A DNA stretch of 64,000 bases from Rachicladosporium sp. CCFEE 5018 (GCA_002077045.2 KZ111143.1:693284-757283); one strand, 5' to 3'. Shown: positions 1-11,004, counted from the stretch's first letter. Numbers and translations: made by a program. The notes: generated by a model not told the origin, from the sequence alone.

Positions 1-345
1 TATCTCTGCGCCCACGCTGCCATCAAGGGCACTGCTCGTCCAACTCACTACCACGTCATCCTCAACGAGTGTAAGATGAGCAACGACGAGATCTACACCC
101 TTCTGTACGAGCACTCCTACCAGTACATGCGTGCTACGACTCCGGTCTCGATTCATCCCGCCATCTACTATGCGCACATCGCTGCGCTTCGTGCTGTGTC
201 GCACGATCCCAAGTGGGGCAACCCGAGCGAGGGCGCGCCGCAGCAGACTACCATCGGCTCCTCCGACAAGACCACGGTGATCGTTGATCCGCTGTTGCCG
301 ATGCCCAACCAGGGCGCCATCAACACCTCCATGTGGTACATTTGA
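1..345 (+). CDS. Argonaute (PIWI domain C-terminus), 5' truncated by window edge
   Basis: The open frame enters from the left edge in frame 1 (first codon TAT) and ends at TGA 343-345, giving about 114 residues. The sequence GTARPTHYHV, followed by VSIHPAIYYAHIAALRA and a C-terminal MWYI, is the end of an Argonaute PIWI domain. By family knowledge the histidine of the YYAH motif is the last residue of the DEDH slicer tetrad; it is present here, but the other three residues lie outside the window. Argonautes bind small RNAs and guide silencing or cleavage of matching RNA. The last residues being aromatic or hydrophobic matches the usual buried Argonaute C-terminus. No intron is visible in this part. 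Which paralogue it is (for example QDE-2-like) cannot be decided from the tail alone. Confidence 0.9.
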   Translation, partial: YLCAHAAIKGTARPTHYHVILNECKMSNDEIYTLLYEHSYQYMRATTPVSIHPAIYYAHIAALRAVSHDPKWGNPSEGAPQQTTIGSSDKTTVIVDPLLPMPNQGAINTSMWYI

Positions 346-1084
346 GGCGGCGATAGAGGGTGAAGGGAGATGGGAGAGGGAGAGAGGGAGAAGGGGAGGA
401 GTGGAGGGTATCGAAGGCTGAGAGATTGAGAGTTTTGCTTGCGTTGCTTTTGCCCGAGACTGATGCCGATGGGCTTGCTTTTTAATACTTGCGTTTGCGA
501 TAATCTACCAATCAGTTGCCAAAAAGCACACCAAAAACTTGGTCGCCTCACCTCCTCCTCGTGCTGCGACTCCATCTTGATCGCTGTTGCTCGCCGTCAC
601 GGCAATACGCAAGAGCCCATCATCAGCCAGGTAGAAACGGAAAGACAAGCAGCTGACCGCCGTCGACATCATCAAGTGCCGTTGCGCACCACGCGCATGA
701 GCATAACATCGAAGCGGAAGACGAGAAGGCGAAGAAAGAACAGGAGAAGAGAACAGACCATTGATAGTGAGAGCGACTGCGAAGCAGCCGAGAGTATAAC
801 ACCGACATCTCCTTGATTGCTCATTTTATGTACGAGCATTGCGCAATGCGCAGTCTCGAGCTTGCCAGCCAGGCATGGCGGGTATCCTGACCATGTCCCT
901 TGTATCGACCAAGAACGCCATGTCCATGCTCGCTGGAAGGCGCAGCTCGTGTATCGCATTATCGGCTTTGCATGCCAGTCACCACTCCTCCTTCCAAGCG
1001 CATGGCTCGAGAGATGCGATGAGATGTCTGCTGCTCGTCCTCGACCCTAATCGCTCCTCGCTTCTCAATCCCCCATCATTCTTC
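346..1084. other. Intergenic region between convergent Argonaute and FIG1 genes
   Basis: The two flanking genes converge here, so the stretch should hold their 3' untranslated regions. It has a purine-rich run (about 357-410). I see no convincing coding frame; the short open frames show no recognisable domain and overlap one another. Confidence 0.6.
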
Positions 1085-2036
1085 TCACTCATCCGTCAAC
1101 TTATCCAACAGATGTATACTCAGAATCATAACCAACAACCCAATCGTCACAACAACCAGCAACCCAAATCCAAACCACCCCAATACCATTGCACTAGTGC
1201 CCACGCCACTCCTCACACTCCCGTTCCCGAAGTCCTGCGCTATCTGCGCCGCTGCCACTGAGGCCGTGTGTTGCCAAAGCACAGACACGAGGACGAAGAT
1301 CGAGGCGATGAAGATCAGCGCGAGCGCGACTTGGGATACTGGCCGCGAGGGAAAGGGTTTGATGTCTATGTCGGAGCCGGTGCGGGCGTCGTGTTCTTCG
1401 TGCCAGCCGGGGAAGGTGGCGAGGAGGAGGAAGGTCACAAAGGCGAGGACTATGGCGACGATGCTATTATTGGTGTCAGTACTGCTGCGAGCTGGAAGCA
1501 GAGGGAAAATAGAGGAGAAGTAGAACTTACAGGAGGTAAGGGAATACCACCGCATCCTTGAACGTCGTAGCCACCCACACCAAATTCAGCGGGTCCTGAT
1601 CGATGCTCACTTGCTCCGCCAATGCTGTGGCATTGTTCGAGCAGAGGAATGCGCCATCGGTGTTCACACACAGGCCGAAGTATCCAACTCGTACTTCTAG
1701 CTGTGCTTGGCCAACGATGTTCGCTATCGCTGCTGTGACACCCGGATCGACTTGCGTGGGGTCGTAGGTAGGTGTGTATTGGTCGTAGTAGAAGTTTATG
1801 AGGAAGATGCCGGGGATGAGGGGGGAGGAGGAGGAGCAGCCTGCTAGTAGGAGTGCTATACCGTATTTCAGTCAGTATATCAGCCACTCAAGAGCTCGCT
1901 AGAGGCCAGCGTAGGGGGCGGAGGAAGACGTACAGAGTAATATTATCGCCACGGCGATCAATATCATCAACACATGATGGTATCCCAGGAATGGTATGAG
2001 GCGCTGAATCCCCACCGCGAACCGCACGTTCGGCAT
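1085..2036 (-). CDS. fig1: Fig1-family membrane protein (calcium influx and mating fusion)
   Basis: Three exons on the minus strand: 2036-1934, 1855-1531 and 1463-1085, with GTACGT and GTAAGT donors. The protein starts MPNVRFAVGIQRLIPFLGYH. It has a first membrane segment (about residues 20-45, ending in a small/Ser-rich AGCSSSS), a long extracellular loop containing GYFGLCVNTDG and a second Cys, and three further membrane segments. Between segments 2 and 3 lies a loop with FPGWHEEHD and KPFPSRPVSQ. GYFGLC in the first loop and four membrane spans are the signature of the Fig1/claudin-like family. The family is known for low-affinity Ca2+ influx and cell fusion during mating and for hyphal growth and conidiation in filamentous ascomycetes. 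The ATG is chosen because it opens directly into the conserved N-terminus. It is intact. Confidence 0.9.
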
Positions 2037-2739
2037 GGCGGAGGTAGAGAAGGTCTACCGACTGTCTGGTATGCGGTCTACGCTCTCACACGTGGCCGTG
2101 AGAGGGTGTAGTGATTTCCTCCCGCCCGCTTGGGCTGGGAGAAGAGGTAGGGTGAGGAATGCGGCGACTTGCGTGTGTCGGGTTCGAGGAAAGGTATGTA
2201 GAGTAGTGATCGGTCGGGTTGAGTCGGCGGAGAGGCGTAGAGGTTGGAATGCGGGCTTCGTTCGTCTCTGCAGCAACCAGAATGTCAAAGTCCTTCTCAG
2301 TCGTGCAGTACAGCAGTATGTGCAGAGGTAGATAATGCTGGGTTTGTGGAGTGGAGGAGTATAGCTTAGCTGAGAGATGTCCCTTTCTTCCGGCAGTTCC
2401 CTTACAATCGTGCATGCGTTGAAATCATCGAGGTTGGTCGTCCAGCCACCAGCCATGGGGTTTTCAAGGCGTTGCTCGGCGACCGGAAGTTTGTCAACAC
2501 ACGCTAGTGCGAAATCGGCCGGCTACGTCAGACATCCTCAGCCTTGCTGGGTGCGGGCCGCTTGAGCCGCGTGGAGTGAGTTTCAGGATGTTGGATTTTT
2601 AATAATTGCAGACTATGGAAAGGGAGGCAGCCTTGCTGATGGATACGAATGACTGCTGAGCATGGTGTATCTCTGAACGCTACAAATCGCATGCTTCTCC
2701 ATGACTCAACCTCCGCTCCACTGTGCGTCTCCCGTAAAC
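2037..2739. other. Intergenic region, FIG1 promoter side
   Basis: This separates the start of FIG1 from the stop of the CBS/PB1 gene, both on the minus strand. It should contain the FIG1 promoter and the CBS/PB1 3' UTR. No coding frame with recognisable content was seen. Low-quality open frames on both strands are ignored. Confidence 0.5.
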
Positions 2740-4859
2740 CTACCGGCTGCTACTACTCGCCCTCCCAATCGCAAACGTAATGATGATGACCCCGGCCAAC
2801 ACCGCAATCGCACCAGGCAGCAGCATCTCATTCGGCACACCCTGAATGACTTGTGGTACCTGTTCCTTTGCACCGGCACTACTCTTCCTCTCCTTCCGCC
2901 TTGCACTCGCACTCTCCGCCTCCTCATCAGTGTCCCTCCTTCGCCTGACCTGACTCTCCGAAGGCGTGGGAGGAACAAGCGCCGGCTGTGGCTCAAGCGT
3001 AGCACTCAGAGCAGGCTTCTCGCGGTCGTGCACGAACAGGTCAACTTTGTCCTTCCTCGCTTGGCGTGCCAAGTTGATGGCTTCGATGAGGTCGTGATCA
3101 GAGGTAATGCTGACTGTGTCGCCTTCGTTGTCGAGGTAGGAGAGCGCGAAACGGGTGTGGGCTAGTTTGCCTTCGTCGAAGGTAGGCGCGCCGCCGATAG
3201 AGTCTGCTTCAGCACCGAGCTTCTCGGATACGACGCCGATCAGCTCCGCAACCCAGCAGAAGCAGTGACTTGTAGCCTATGCACTCGTCCAGAAGGCGCC
3301 TTGAACTTGAACGTGAAGGGCACGTCTTCCACTGCGCCGCCAAAAGCTGAGCGCTCGGGTGAGTCAGCAGCGCCGTTATGCGAGGCAGAGTCATTGGGCA
3401 AGACGCTATCTAGCCGGTCCATGCCTGGGCGCTGGTGGTCTGGCGACATGAGAGAGCGTGCATCGGGAGTTTGCGGCATGTGGCTGCCGGTGCCGTTCTC
3501 GCCGGACATCATCGACTCGGTTTCGGCATCCATGGACATCCAGAATTTGTTCCAAGCAGGGCCTTCGGAGTCGCCGGTGGACATGCTGTTGATCTGCGGA
3601 ATTGTCAGCAAGGGTCATGAGAGTTGAGAGCAGGAGACCGACCTGGTCAAGAGTAGCGTAAGTCAGTTTCAGCACATCCACCATGCCAACAATCTCATCG
3701 CTTTCTTTGTTCATGACCGGAAGATTCAGGTAGTGTCCATCGTGCATCTTCCTGAGCGCCTGCTGTATGCTCATGTCCAGTGGTGCGAAGTCGGGATGAG
3801 GCGTCATCACACGGATTACACTGCAGGTCGAAGGGTCAAGTCCAGCTGCAATGACCCGCAGAACGACATCCTTCGATGTGAAGATACCCGTGATCTGCCC
3901 CTGATCCTGCACAAGCACCGCAGTTGTATGGTTCTCCTTCATCAACTGCGCCGCCTCCCTCACACTCGTCCGCACGGACACGGTCGTAGGCGGTAGCCCA
4001 TTGAGCACGCTCTCCAGCGTAGGTCCAGACATCCTCTGCCGCACAGCCTCGACATACTGTATGACCTGCTGCGGCTGACTCGAGCCAAGCTCCGCCTGCA
4101 CGCCCTCAAGCGCATCGTACAGCTTCTTCGAGGAGCTATAGGCCCGCTCCAGCTTCTCCATGGCATCGTAGAAGCACTTCGTGATATCCAGAATACCCGA
4201 GATGTCGTGATTCTCGTCCATGACCGGCAAGTGCCTGAACCCTTTCCTGACCATCAAGTCCAGTGCATCTGTGGCACTCGTGTCCGTCTTCGCGCAGAGC
4301 GGGTTCTTCGTCATGATCTCGGCAATCGTAACATTGTTAGCTTTCAGCCCTGCGCCAACGACTCGGAAGGCAAGATCCTTCGCTGTAAAGATACCGGCTA
4401 TACGTTCGTCATCGTCGGTGACCAGGACGCAGTCCTCCCTCTTCGCGGCCATGAGCTGGGCGGCTTCGGTGACGGAGGTGTTGGGCTTGATCTGGAGAGC
4501 TTGATTGGGACGAAGGGCCATGACTGTACCAGGAGGTGCTTTTCGGGTTTGTCGTGCGCGGCCAGCGGCACCGCGCTTCTTGTTGAGGTCTTTCTCAAGC
4601 TTGACGCGGATTGCCTGGGGGTTGGACTGTGTCAGTCATTGCGACTCTCCGACCTGAGAGAGCAGGAAGAGGGTTCCAGACATACCTCATCGCGCTTCGA
4701 TTGCTTCGCTCTGCTCGCGCTATAGCTTGTACTCGCTTCGCTGACTGTCGACTCCAGCTTTGGCCTGGGGACGGGGATGTTTGAGGGACTGTCGGAGAAG
4801 GCTTGCTGAGGCGCTGGTCGACTCTTTGGAGTGCCTCTGAAGGTACCGGTGGACGACAT
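2740..4859 (-). CDS. CBS/PB1-domain protein (Mug70-like) with apparent 1-base frameshift
   Basis: Exon 1 starts at ATG 4859 (MSSTGTFRGTPKSR) and ends near 4684; exon 2 runs to about 3641; the last exon runs from about 3606 to the TAA/TGA end at 2740. Residues encoded at 4530-3640 hold four CBS motifs in two pairs (GIFTAKDLAFRV, GILDITK, GIFTSKDVVLRV, GMVDVLKL). A PB1 domain follows (DVPFTFKFKAPSGR), and a C-terminal hydrophobic segment (LLPGAIAVLAGVIIITFAIG) suggests a tail anchor. Fungal CBS-PB1 proteins such as fission yeast Mug70 have this order; CBS pairs bind adenosyl nucleotides, PB1 mediates protein interaction, and the exact role is not established. The reading frame breaks at about 3241-3252 inside PB1: the upstream frame hits TGA at 3242-3240, while the conserved sequence (LIGVVSEKLGAEADSIGG) continues in the next frame. 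No canonical intron fits, so a missing base or real frameshift is likely. Exon 2 has two possible acceptors 12 nt apart. Confidence 0.82.
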
Positions 4860-5176
4860 GATGGGCTCGTTGATCCTAGGAATATATCCGTACACTCAAT
4901 GATGCCGTGCGGTCAATGTACAACAACGAGAGCCAGGAGTTTCTGAGATACGCCGCGGCAGTCGCGTTCTGTCAACACTCTGCTCACTTTGGCCTAGCGT
5001 CGGTAGTGACCGTCGCCGACAGAATCTTGGCGAAGCACCCCACCCACGCTGATTTCGAAGCAAGCGCAGTAGGACGCTAGTAAAGACCACCGCCCTCGCC
5101 GTCGGCCCTCGATCCAACATACATCAACCTCAGCAAGTCCACAGAGACCTGCTGAACCCGATCCAAAACCGCAAAA
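4860..5176. promoter_or_regulatory. Divergent promoter region: CBS/PB1 gene and RPS26
   Basis: 317 bp separate two divergent start codons (4859 minus, 5177 plus), so both promoters must lie here. I see no clear TATA box or named operator. Confidence 0.55.
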
Positions 5177-5770
5177 ATGGTCAAGAAGCGCGCGTCCAAG
5201 TACGTGAATCCCAGGATCCGAAAGAAGCACGATGAGGGCCAGGGACACTAACAGTTCGCTGCAGCGGACGCAACAAGAACGGTCGCGGTCACGTCAACCC
5301 CATCAGATGCTCCAACTGCTCGCGATGCACGCCCAAGGACAAGGCAATCAAGAGATTCACCATCCGCAACATGGTCGAGTCGGCTGCTATCCGTACGTTG
5401 AGCCTCATTAGAAAGAGGAATACTGGAGAGGTGAAGGAAGTAGGACTAACAACAGCGATGCAGGTGATATCTCCGATGCCTCCGTCTTCGCCGAGTACGC
5501 TGTGCCCAAGATGTACCTCAAGCTGCAATACTGCGTGTCTTGCGCCATTCACGGCAAGATTGTTCGGTGCGTTGCCCTTCATTTCAGGATCGAGGACGAG
5601 GAGAAGATACTAATAAACGCAGTGTCCGATCTCGCGAAGGCCGCCGCAACCGTGCCCCTCCCCCACGTGTGCGCTACAACAAGGACGGCAAGAAGGTGAA
5701 CCCTCTGCAGGCTGCGAAGGGTGTTGGTGGGACTGCTGGAACTGGTGCGTTGGCTGCTGGAGCTGCATAG
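5177..5770 (+). CDS. rps26: 40S ribosomal protein eS26 (Rps26)
   Basis: Four exons: 5177-5199, 5265-5392, 5464-5566 and 5623-5770. Donors are GTACGT, GTACGT and GTGCGT. Branch sites CACTAAC, and TACTAATAAAC before the last exon, are clear. The protein starts MVKKRASNGRNKNGRGHV. It holds the zinc-binding cysteines in CSNCSRC and in CVSCAIHGKIVRVRS, followed by the basic NRAPPPRVRY segment, then a Gly/Ala-rich tail. eS26 sits at the mRNA exit channel of the small subunit. A very short first exon carrying only the start of the basic tail is common in fungal ribosomal protein genes and supports this start. It is intact and of normal length (about 134 residues with the fungal tail). Confidence 0.95.
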
Positions 5771-6559
5771 AAGACTCGAACGAAATATCTCGAGGCGGCA
5801 ACAAGGATGATCGGGCAGGACTGAAGTCACTACGCCGGAGTCTCAAAGTTGAGCTCTTGAAGACGCCGTGGCATGAATATGAGCATGAGCCGAAGCTTAC
5901 TCCTGCCGGTCGATCGAAAGTAGCGTAGGCAGAACATCATCCAAGTCATCATTCAAAGCCAACATCGAGATGCATCGCGCTCTAGAGAACAGCGAGGTTT
6001 CACTAATCCATACGAGATCAAATTGCGTTCATCGTGACCTAAGCCCGGCCTTCGCGCGGCTGGACGTACTCCATGCATCCGCCCATTCGACACGCTGGCG
6101 TGGCCAACGCAGTGCTATGGCCTATGTCTATGAAGCAGGCTGGCCTGAATCTTGATTAAGCTAGTTGCAAGCGTAGCTAACGCGGTTTCTCCTCCGTGTA
6201 CCACCTTTTCATCAGTATGTCACTCATGTAACCATCGATGCATAGCAAGCGGACTTGGAACGGCCATGTCGATCTCTGCGTTGTCATGGTGTTCTCGAAG
6301 TGAATTCCAGCCGAGCAAAGGCAGCTACGTCACAGGCCACGGCCTCTCACTTTCTTTGTGCTTTCAAGGGGAATAACTTCAGCTCGTGTATAAGCAAACT
6401 CTCTACTTGCACCCAAACCACAACTCCGCCTCCAGACAGTCTCCTACACATAACTCTACTCATACGACTCTTCCTGAAGCTTGCGCACTGCCAAACCAAG
6501 TCCCATTGTGCCAGAGTTGCAAGAGCCAAATACCCTACCCCCAACCCCCCACCTCCACC
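5771..6559. other. Intergenic region spanning the left edge of duplicated block 1
   Basis: No convincing gene. The stretch from 5965 onward recurs at 15270 onward. The 200 bp before the next start codon are pyrimidine/CA-rich (about 6380-6555) and contain a CRE-like TACGTCAC at about 6329, so this is probably the promoter of the 6560 gene. Short open frames here are not supported. Confidence 0.5.
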
Positions 6560-7466
6560 ATGGCGAATGCGCCAACCCTGATCAATCTCCCACCTCCGCC
6601 CTCAGACCCCGTCACCCCCTCAGAAGTCCCGTAAGCTTCACCCAGTCCTCCATTTCAACACGACCTCAACTAACTAAACCCCTCCCAGCTCCCGTAGCGG
6701 CACCCCAAACTCAACCACAACCTCCATGTCCGAGCTCAGCACCGTAGCAATCAAAGACGGCCACCGCGGCCACCTCCCCCACCACCACCACGACACGCGC
6801 TCCTCCGCCACCTCAGCAGGCGGCCTCCTACATCAACTAGACGCCGAGCGCGCGGATCGGATTTCGCGGCTCGCGGGGCTGGAACGCGTTACGACAGCCA
6901 GGAACCCGACGCCGATCGGCCAGTTGACGCCTTCGGCGCCGAATCCGGGACATAGCTATTTTGATGGGACGGGGAATCCGGCCATGGGGCGGGAGAGGAG
7001 TACGGTTGGTTCTGCGTCCGCGACGGGGTCGGTGGGGGGCAGGACGACGTGGGCAGGGAGCGATGAGGCGGGAGGGGAGGAGGGAGATAAGATGAGCGAG
7101 AGTCAGGATATGGATATTGATGGGTCTTCTGTGGGAGGGATGAGCGATGACGGCGTGGCGGGGAGCTTGGTCGCGTTTGGGGAAGGCGCACGCACGCCGG
7201 CGAGGCAGAGCGTGTATAGCAGTAGTGGGAAGGGAGGCACGCCGGTTGCGAGGGACGCGAGGATGATCGATGGAATTAGCTTTGGGGGTGAGGCGGGAAG
7301 TGAGGGACCTGGTGGGTTGAGTGGGAGAGGAATGGTGCAGGGAGAGGCGAAGGAGGAGGCCGAGAGGCTGATACGAGAGAACATGGATACGACGAGCAAC
7401 GATCGGATGTATCCTGATGCGCAGAGTGGAGGGGGAGGGCTTGGGAAGTTTGGGTTCGAGAAGTAG
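6560..7466 (+). CDS. Conserved fungal hypothetical protein, largely disordered (copy A)
   Basis: Two exons, 6560-6630 and 6689-7466, with a GTAAGC donor and CCTCCCAG acceptor; the intron is 58 bp. The product is about 282 residues, starting MANAPTLINLPPPPSDP. It is rich in Ser, Gly, Thr and Pro. A short conserved-looking helix, LDAERADRISRLAGLERV, sits after a His-rich run (HLPHHHHD). Phospho-type Ser/Thr-Gly stretches (RSTVGSASATGSV) follow, then an acidic patch (SESQDMDIDGSS), and the C-terminus is GLGKFGFEK. I recognise the style of a conserved ascomycete protein but cannot assign a function. The copy at 15865-16771 is nearly identical (one visible change is Gly to Arg in SVGGRTTW), and both copies are open throughout. 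Confidence 0.72.
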
Positions 7467-8093
7467 GCAGAGCTTTTTCGTCAGGAAGCCAGGAAGCCAG
7501 GCTGGAGAACTGGCACGACCGATCGGCTGGTCTTGGTAGGAGGAAAGCGATGTAGCTGATATGATCAAAGCTATCGCCGACGTTCATGATGCTCTCGTCC
7601 ACTGCTTCTCTACCTTGTTCAGATAACCTTTGCACTCCAATACTTTACCTCCTGACCCCACACCTCGCTTCGCTTTCTTTCGTGCCTTCTCAGCCAATCA
7701 CAACTCCCCAACTACGCGCTCTGAGACCCCAGTCCCTGCAGCAGATCTAGCTTATCGCGTAGATATTCCCCTGCGCTATTCGCTGGACCTGCATACATGT
7801 GTGACTACTGCAGCGGATGCGGCCTCGAGGCGATATTTGCGTGCGTCGAGTGCCGCGAGTGGCCTGCCCGCGCGAGGCGGTGCGGGCGTAGAGCCTTCTC
7901 TGGTATTGTGTGCTGGCGGCGAGGCAAGTCGTGTCATCGAGCGAGACTAGATACGGGTGTTGTAAGTCAGTCTGGCATTTTCGCATTTGTGTTTCATCTT
8001 GCGTTCTTGTGCCTGAACGCGTGCAACGAGAGCTGTCCAGGAGCTGTGCCACCTCGACCTGGATTCGAGCTGCTGCTGCTGCTGCCATAATAC
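7467..8093. other. Intergenic region with a Cys-rich open frame (copy A)
   Basis: An open frame at 7797-8090 would start MCDYCSGCGLEAIFACVECR, with several CxxC pairs. GTAAGTCAGT at 7960-7969 could be the donor of a 5' UTR intron of the next gene. Evidence for translation is weak: there is no codon-bias test, and the copies are near-identical here, so conservation says nothing. A GCT/CTG triplet run just before the next ATG has five units here and three in the other copy. Confidence 0.35.
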
Positions 8094-9359
8094 ATGGCCG
8101 ACACGAGTGTGTCCAGCAGCGTCTTGGCCATTATCGGATCGTTTGCCAGTGGCCTCGATGTCTTTAAGAAGCTGCGCGAGAAGCGAAGACACAGGAGAAG
8201 ACGCGTCAAGCCTGATCAGCAGATCGATAGTAGTGAGATCCGACTATCGAGAAGCTTGAGGCAAGGTCCCGAGGACATTGGCCGAGAGTATCAGAGCTAT
8301 GCTCAGAGCCTTGTGAGTGAGCGAGTGGCGGCTGGTGATGGTAAGACTGCCTTGACTTGCCATGCGCGATGGCGAGCTTGAACTGACCACAGCGCAGCCA
8401 TCGCGCAGAACAGTCTCGCAGAGATCTTACTGCGGCTTAATGGTGGTCTAGTGGGCATCATCACCTCCTTCCTTGGCCGCAAGGACTACGATAGACTGGA
8501 TATAGACTATCGCAGCTTAACAGACCTTTCAGAGCAGTCTCGACATCAGACTGTGGGCGTGCTACGCGGGCTGTACCAGAGAATGCTTTCCAGACGAAGT
8601 CCGCGACTGGCCTTGACAGATAGCACTCGCTCGGCAGATGACCGCATGCGTAGGGATGATGTGACTGCCCGCAAGCATGCGAAGATCCGTGGACCGACTT
8701 TGGCTCGCGTTGTGGTCCAGGACTCCAGCAGACCTGCGCAGCTGGCAATCGTGAGGCCGACTGAGGGGAGGAAGAAGTCTGATTCGAGACAACCCTCGAA
8801 GTCCCGCTCAACGAGCGACCTGGGAAGCGCGTTATCTCGGGCTACTACGGCGGTGGCGACGGACTCCCAGCTCTCACTTTTGCCACCATTGCCGTCACCA
8901 CCAGCTGTGGGACATGACAAGCCGCGACATCGGCGAGCCGCCACTGCTCCAGCTCCGCTGAAGCCATCGCAACAGCGAAGTCGTCCTCCCGAGCTACCCC
9001 TCAATCACCCACAGGACGCTCTCCGTCCATCAAAGTCCACGCCGAGACTTCCTCGGGCTCCTCTCTCGCCACCGCCTCTTCCTCAGGAGCTTTCCAAACC
9101 TTCCCATACCCACACACAATCCGACCCATACCGCCGACGGAAGGAGACACCCACCTTCTACTCTTCCAACTCAGGCTCTACGAAGCTAGGCGAGATCCCA
9201 ATGCACAAGTGGCCGGTGCCATACGACTGGGATGCGATGTCGCTAATGAATAAAGAGGCGATAGCGAGTGGGTGGCCGCAGGTTGATGATGGGGCCGCGA
9301 GGAAGAAAAGGGGTGGGCTTCTGGGGATGTTCAGGCGGAGGGAGGCGATGGCGGTATGA
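8094..9359 (+). CDS. Conserved hypothetical protein, 402 aa (copy A)
   Basis: Two exons, 8094-8340 and 8398-9359 (GTAAGA donor, GCGCAG acceptor). The intron is 57 bp and phase 1. The N-terminal ~110 residues look helical: VLAIIGSFASGLDVFKKLRE, then QNSLAEILLRLNGGLVGIIT in exon 2. After this comes a long basic, Ser/Pro-rich disordered part with polyproline (LSPPPLPQE), and a well-kept C-terminal end: KLGEIPMHKWPVPYDWDAMS, then a Lys/Arg-rich tail (ARKKRGGLLGMFRRREA). I do not recognise a named family. The copy at 17396-18659 has exactly the same length but many more substitutions than neighbouring genes. The helical N-terminus and the IPMHKWPVPYDWD end are the best-kept parts, suggesting both encode a constrained protein. 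Confidence 0.75.
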
Positions 9360-10030
9360 GTGGTAATGGCGGTGAGGGTGAGGCGGATGATGAATGATTC
9401 ATGGACATGCAGGGACGATGGAACAGGACTGGGTAGCAAAGATATAGTGTATACATTGTGCGCTAATGCCTGTGTCGATCGTTGTCGTATCACCTCAAGC
9501 TTCTTCCACGAGACGGCGAGCGCACTGTGATGCTGATGTATTGTGCGCCTGATTCGCATCAGCAAGCAGGTGCGCCTCCAAGAGATGGGGGCGAGGCCGC
9601 GACTGCCGATAGCAATCATATCGGTCGTAACGTTAGTCTCTACTCGTCATGCTCGCTCCACGCAGTAGCAGCTCATGTAGCACGCTATCTGAGCACTGTC
9701 AGCGATGTGCAAAGGATGAGATGGCGCAGGTGAGATAGCATGTATCTGTGAGTGCGATAAGACGTCAGGGGCGAGGTAGGTGACTGCAAGGTAGTACAAC
9801 GATGAGAGCGCAAGATGGCGAGACAACGAGGCGACGTAATTCTTGCGATGGAGTCCGAGTGGTGGCGAAGGGAGAGGACAACAAGGTTAGGTGACGGCAA
9901 GGTCGGGATGCGGCGTCAGGAAGCAAGACGAGGATCAGGCAATGTCAGGGCAGAGGAAGGCGGCGTTACGGCAAGGCCACAGCAAGTGACGGTAAGGTAA
10001 GGCGACGGCGAGACCATTCGACGACCAGAT

Positions 10031-10110
10031 CATGCGACGATGAGGTGATGCAACGAGAAGGCGATGCGACGAGGACGTCATGCGACGAGAAGGTGGGGCG
10101 ACGATGTGAA
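10031..10110. repeat. Degenerate 16-bp minisatellite, about 5 units (copy A)
   Basis: Units of the form GATGCGACGAGGACGT repeat in phase every 16 bp from 10031. Neighbouring sequence (9990-10180) is decayed material of the same type (GGCGACGA). The other copy has about eight units at 19378-19505. Confidence 0.75.
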
Positions 10111-10375
10111 GGCGGCGAGTCGGCGACGACAACAGGGAGAGGCGACCGTGAGTAAGAGAGGCGACGATGTGGAAAGGCAACGGTGAGGGAGCAAGCCGAA
10201 GAATAGGGAGTGTGATAATGGAGCGGAGCGCACAAGAGAAAGTATGGATGGGTGCCCTCCGCCGCCCTGCCCGAAGGCAGAGCGAGCGATGGGCATCCCC
10301 GACCCCCCGGTGTCGACAGTTGCGGTCTGACGCATCGTCATCGACTTTGGGGAGGCCCTGAGTCCCTCTACCCGT

Positions 10376-10990
10376 AGGTCTTACGATTCGCTCAAGGCGG
10401 ACAGGGACCCTCCTCACCTGCCAGCGTTGCCGACGCCCGAAGGACTTATCCGTTAACGCCAGCAGGATCAGGAGGCCTCGATGCACCAGGCGCGATCCCT
10501 GCCCGAAGATCTTACGTTCACCGCCCGACGCAACGAGTGCCAAAACAACCCCCCATCTGCCACAGCGCAACTGCCCGTGAGTCTTACGCTGCACTGTTAG
10601 CATGATGGAGAGTAGCTCTCGGTCAGCCAGAAACTCGCGGCGGCCCAATCGGAACTTATGCTTTGATGTCCGGAGCCGAGAGCTGTCAAGACCCTCCCAC
10701 CCGCCAACGAGCGCAGCAGCTCAATGAGACTTACGCTTTGCCGTTGGGTAAGGCAGAGAATGCCCTTGGCTGACCAGAGGCGCACCAGCTCAGAGAGACT
10801 TACGATTTACCTCCCAGCGCCAAGGACGTCTTGACCGCAAGCCCCACCCACCAGCGCCGCGCCGCCACAGGTCGAAAATTTACGCTTTGCCGCCGGCGAG
10901 CGAGGCGAACGAGACAGGAAAGGAGCCCCCGGCTAACCGTACAGCGCATTGGCTTTGAAGGCTTACGATTTGCCGTACGGCGCCGGGGGA
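10376..10990. repeat. Nine-unit degenerate tandem array, ~65-83 bp period (copy A)
   Basis: The core GGACTTACGCTTTGCCG, in degenerate form, recurs with CTTAC-type starts at 10380, 10445, 10511, 10583, 10655, 10730, 10799, 10879 and 10962. Between cores the sequence is diverged but keeps AGGGACCCTC-like and CTGACCA-like pieces. On the minus strand each core reads GCGTAAGTCC, resembling a splice donor. The unit is not a multiple of 3 and no frame runs through, so it is not a coding repeat. Confidence 0.8.
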
Positions 10991-11004
10991 AGGGAAGGAA
11001 AGAA

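Noticed and set aside
3241..3266. 26-nt GT...AG intron to explain the CBS/PB1 frame break
   Set aside because: Far below the minimum intron size seen here (about 49 nt), and it would remove conserved PB1 residues.
7797..8090. Cys-rich open frame MCDYCSGCGLEAIFACVECR, a possible zinc-binding protein
   Set aside because: Found in both copies, but in a tract where the DNA is near-identical, so conservation is uninformative. A likely 5' UTR intron donor falls inside it. Kept only as a note.
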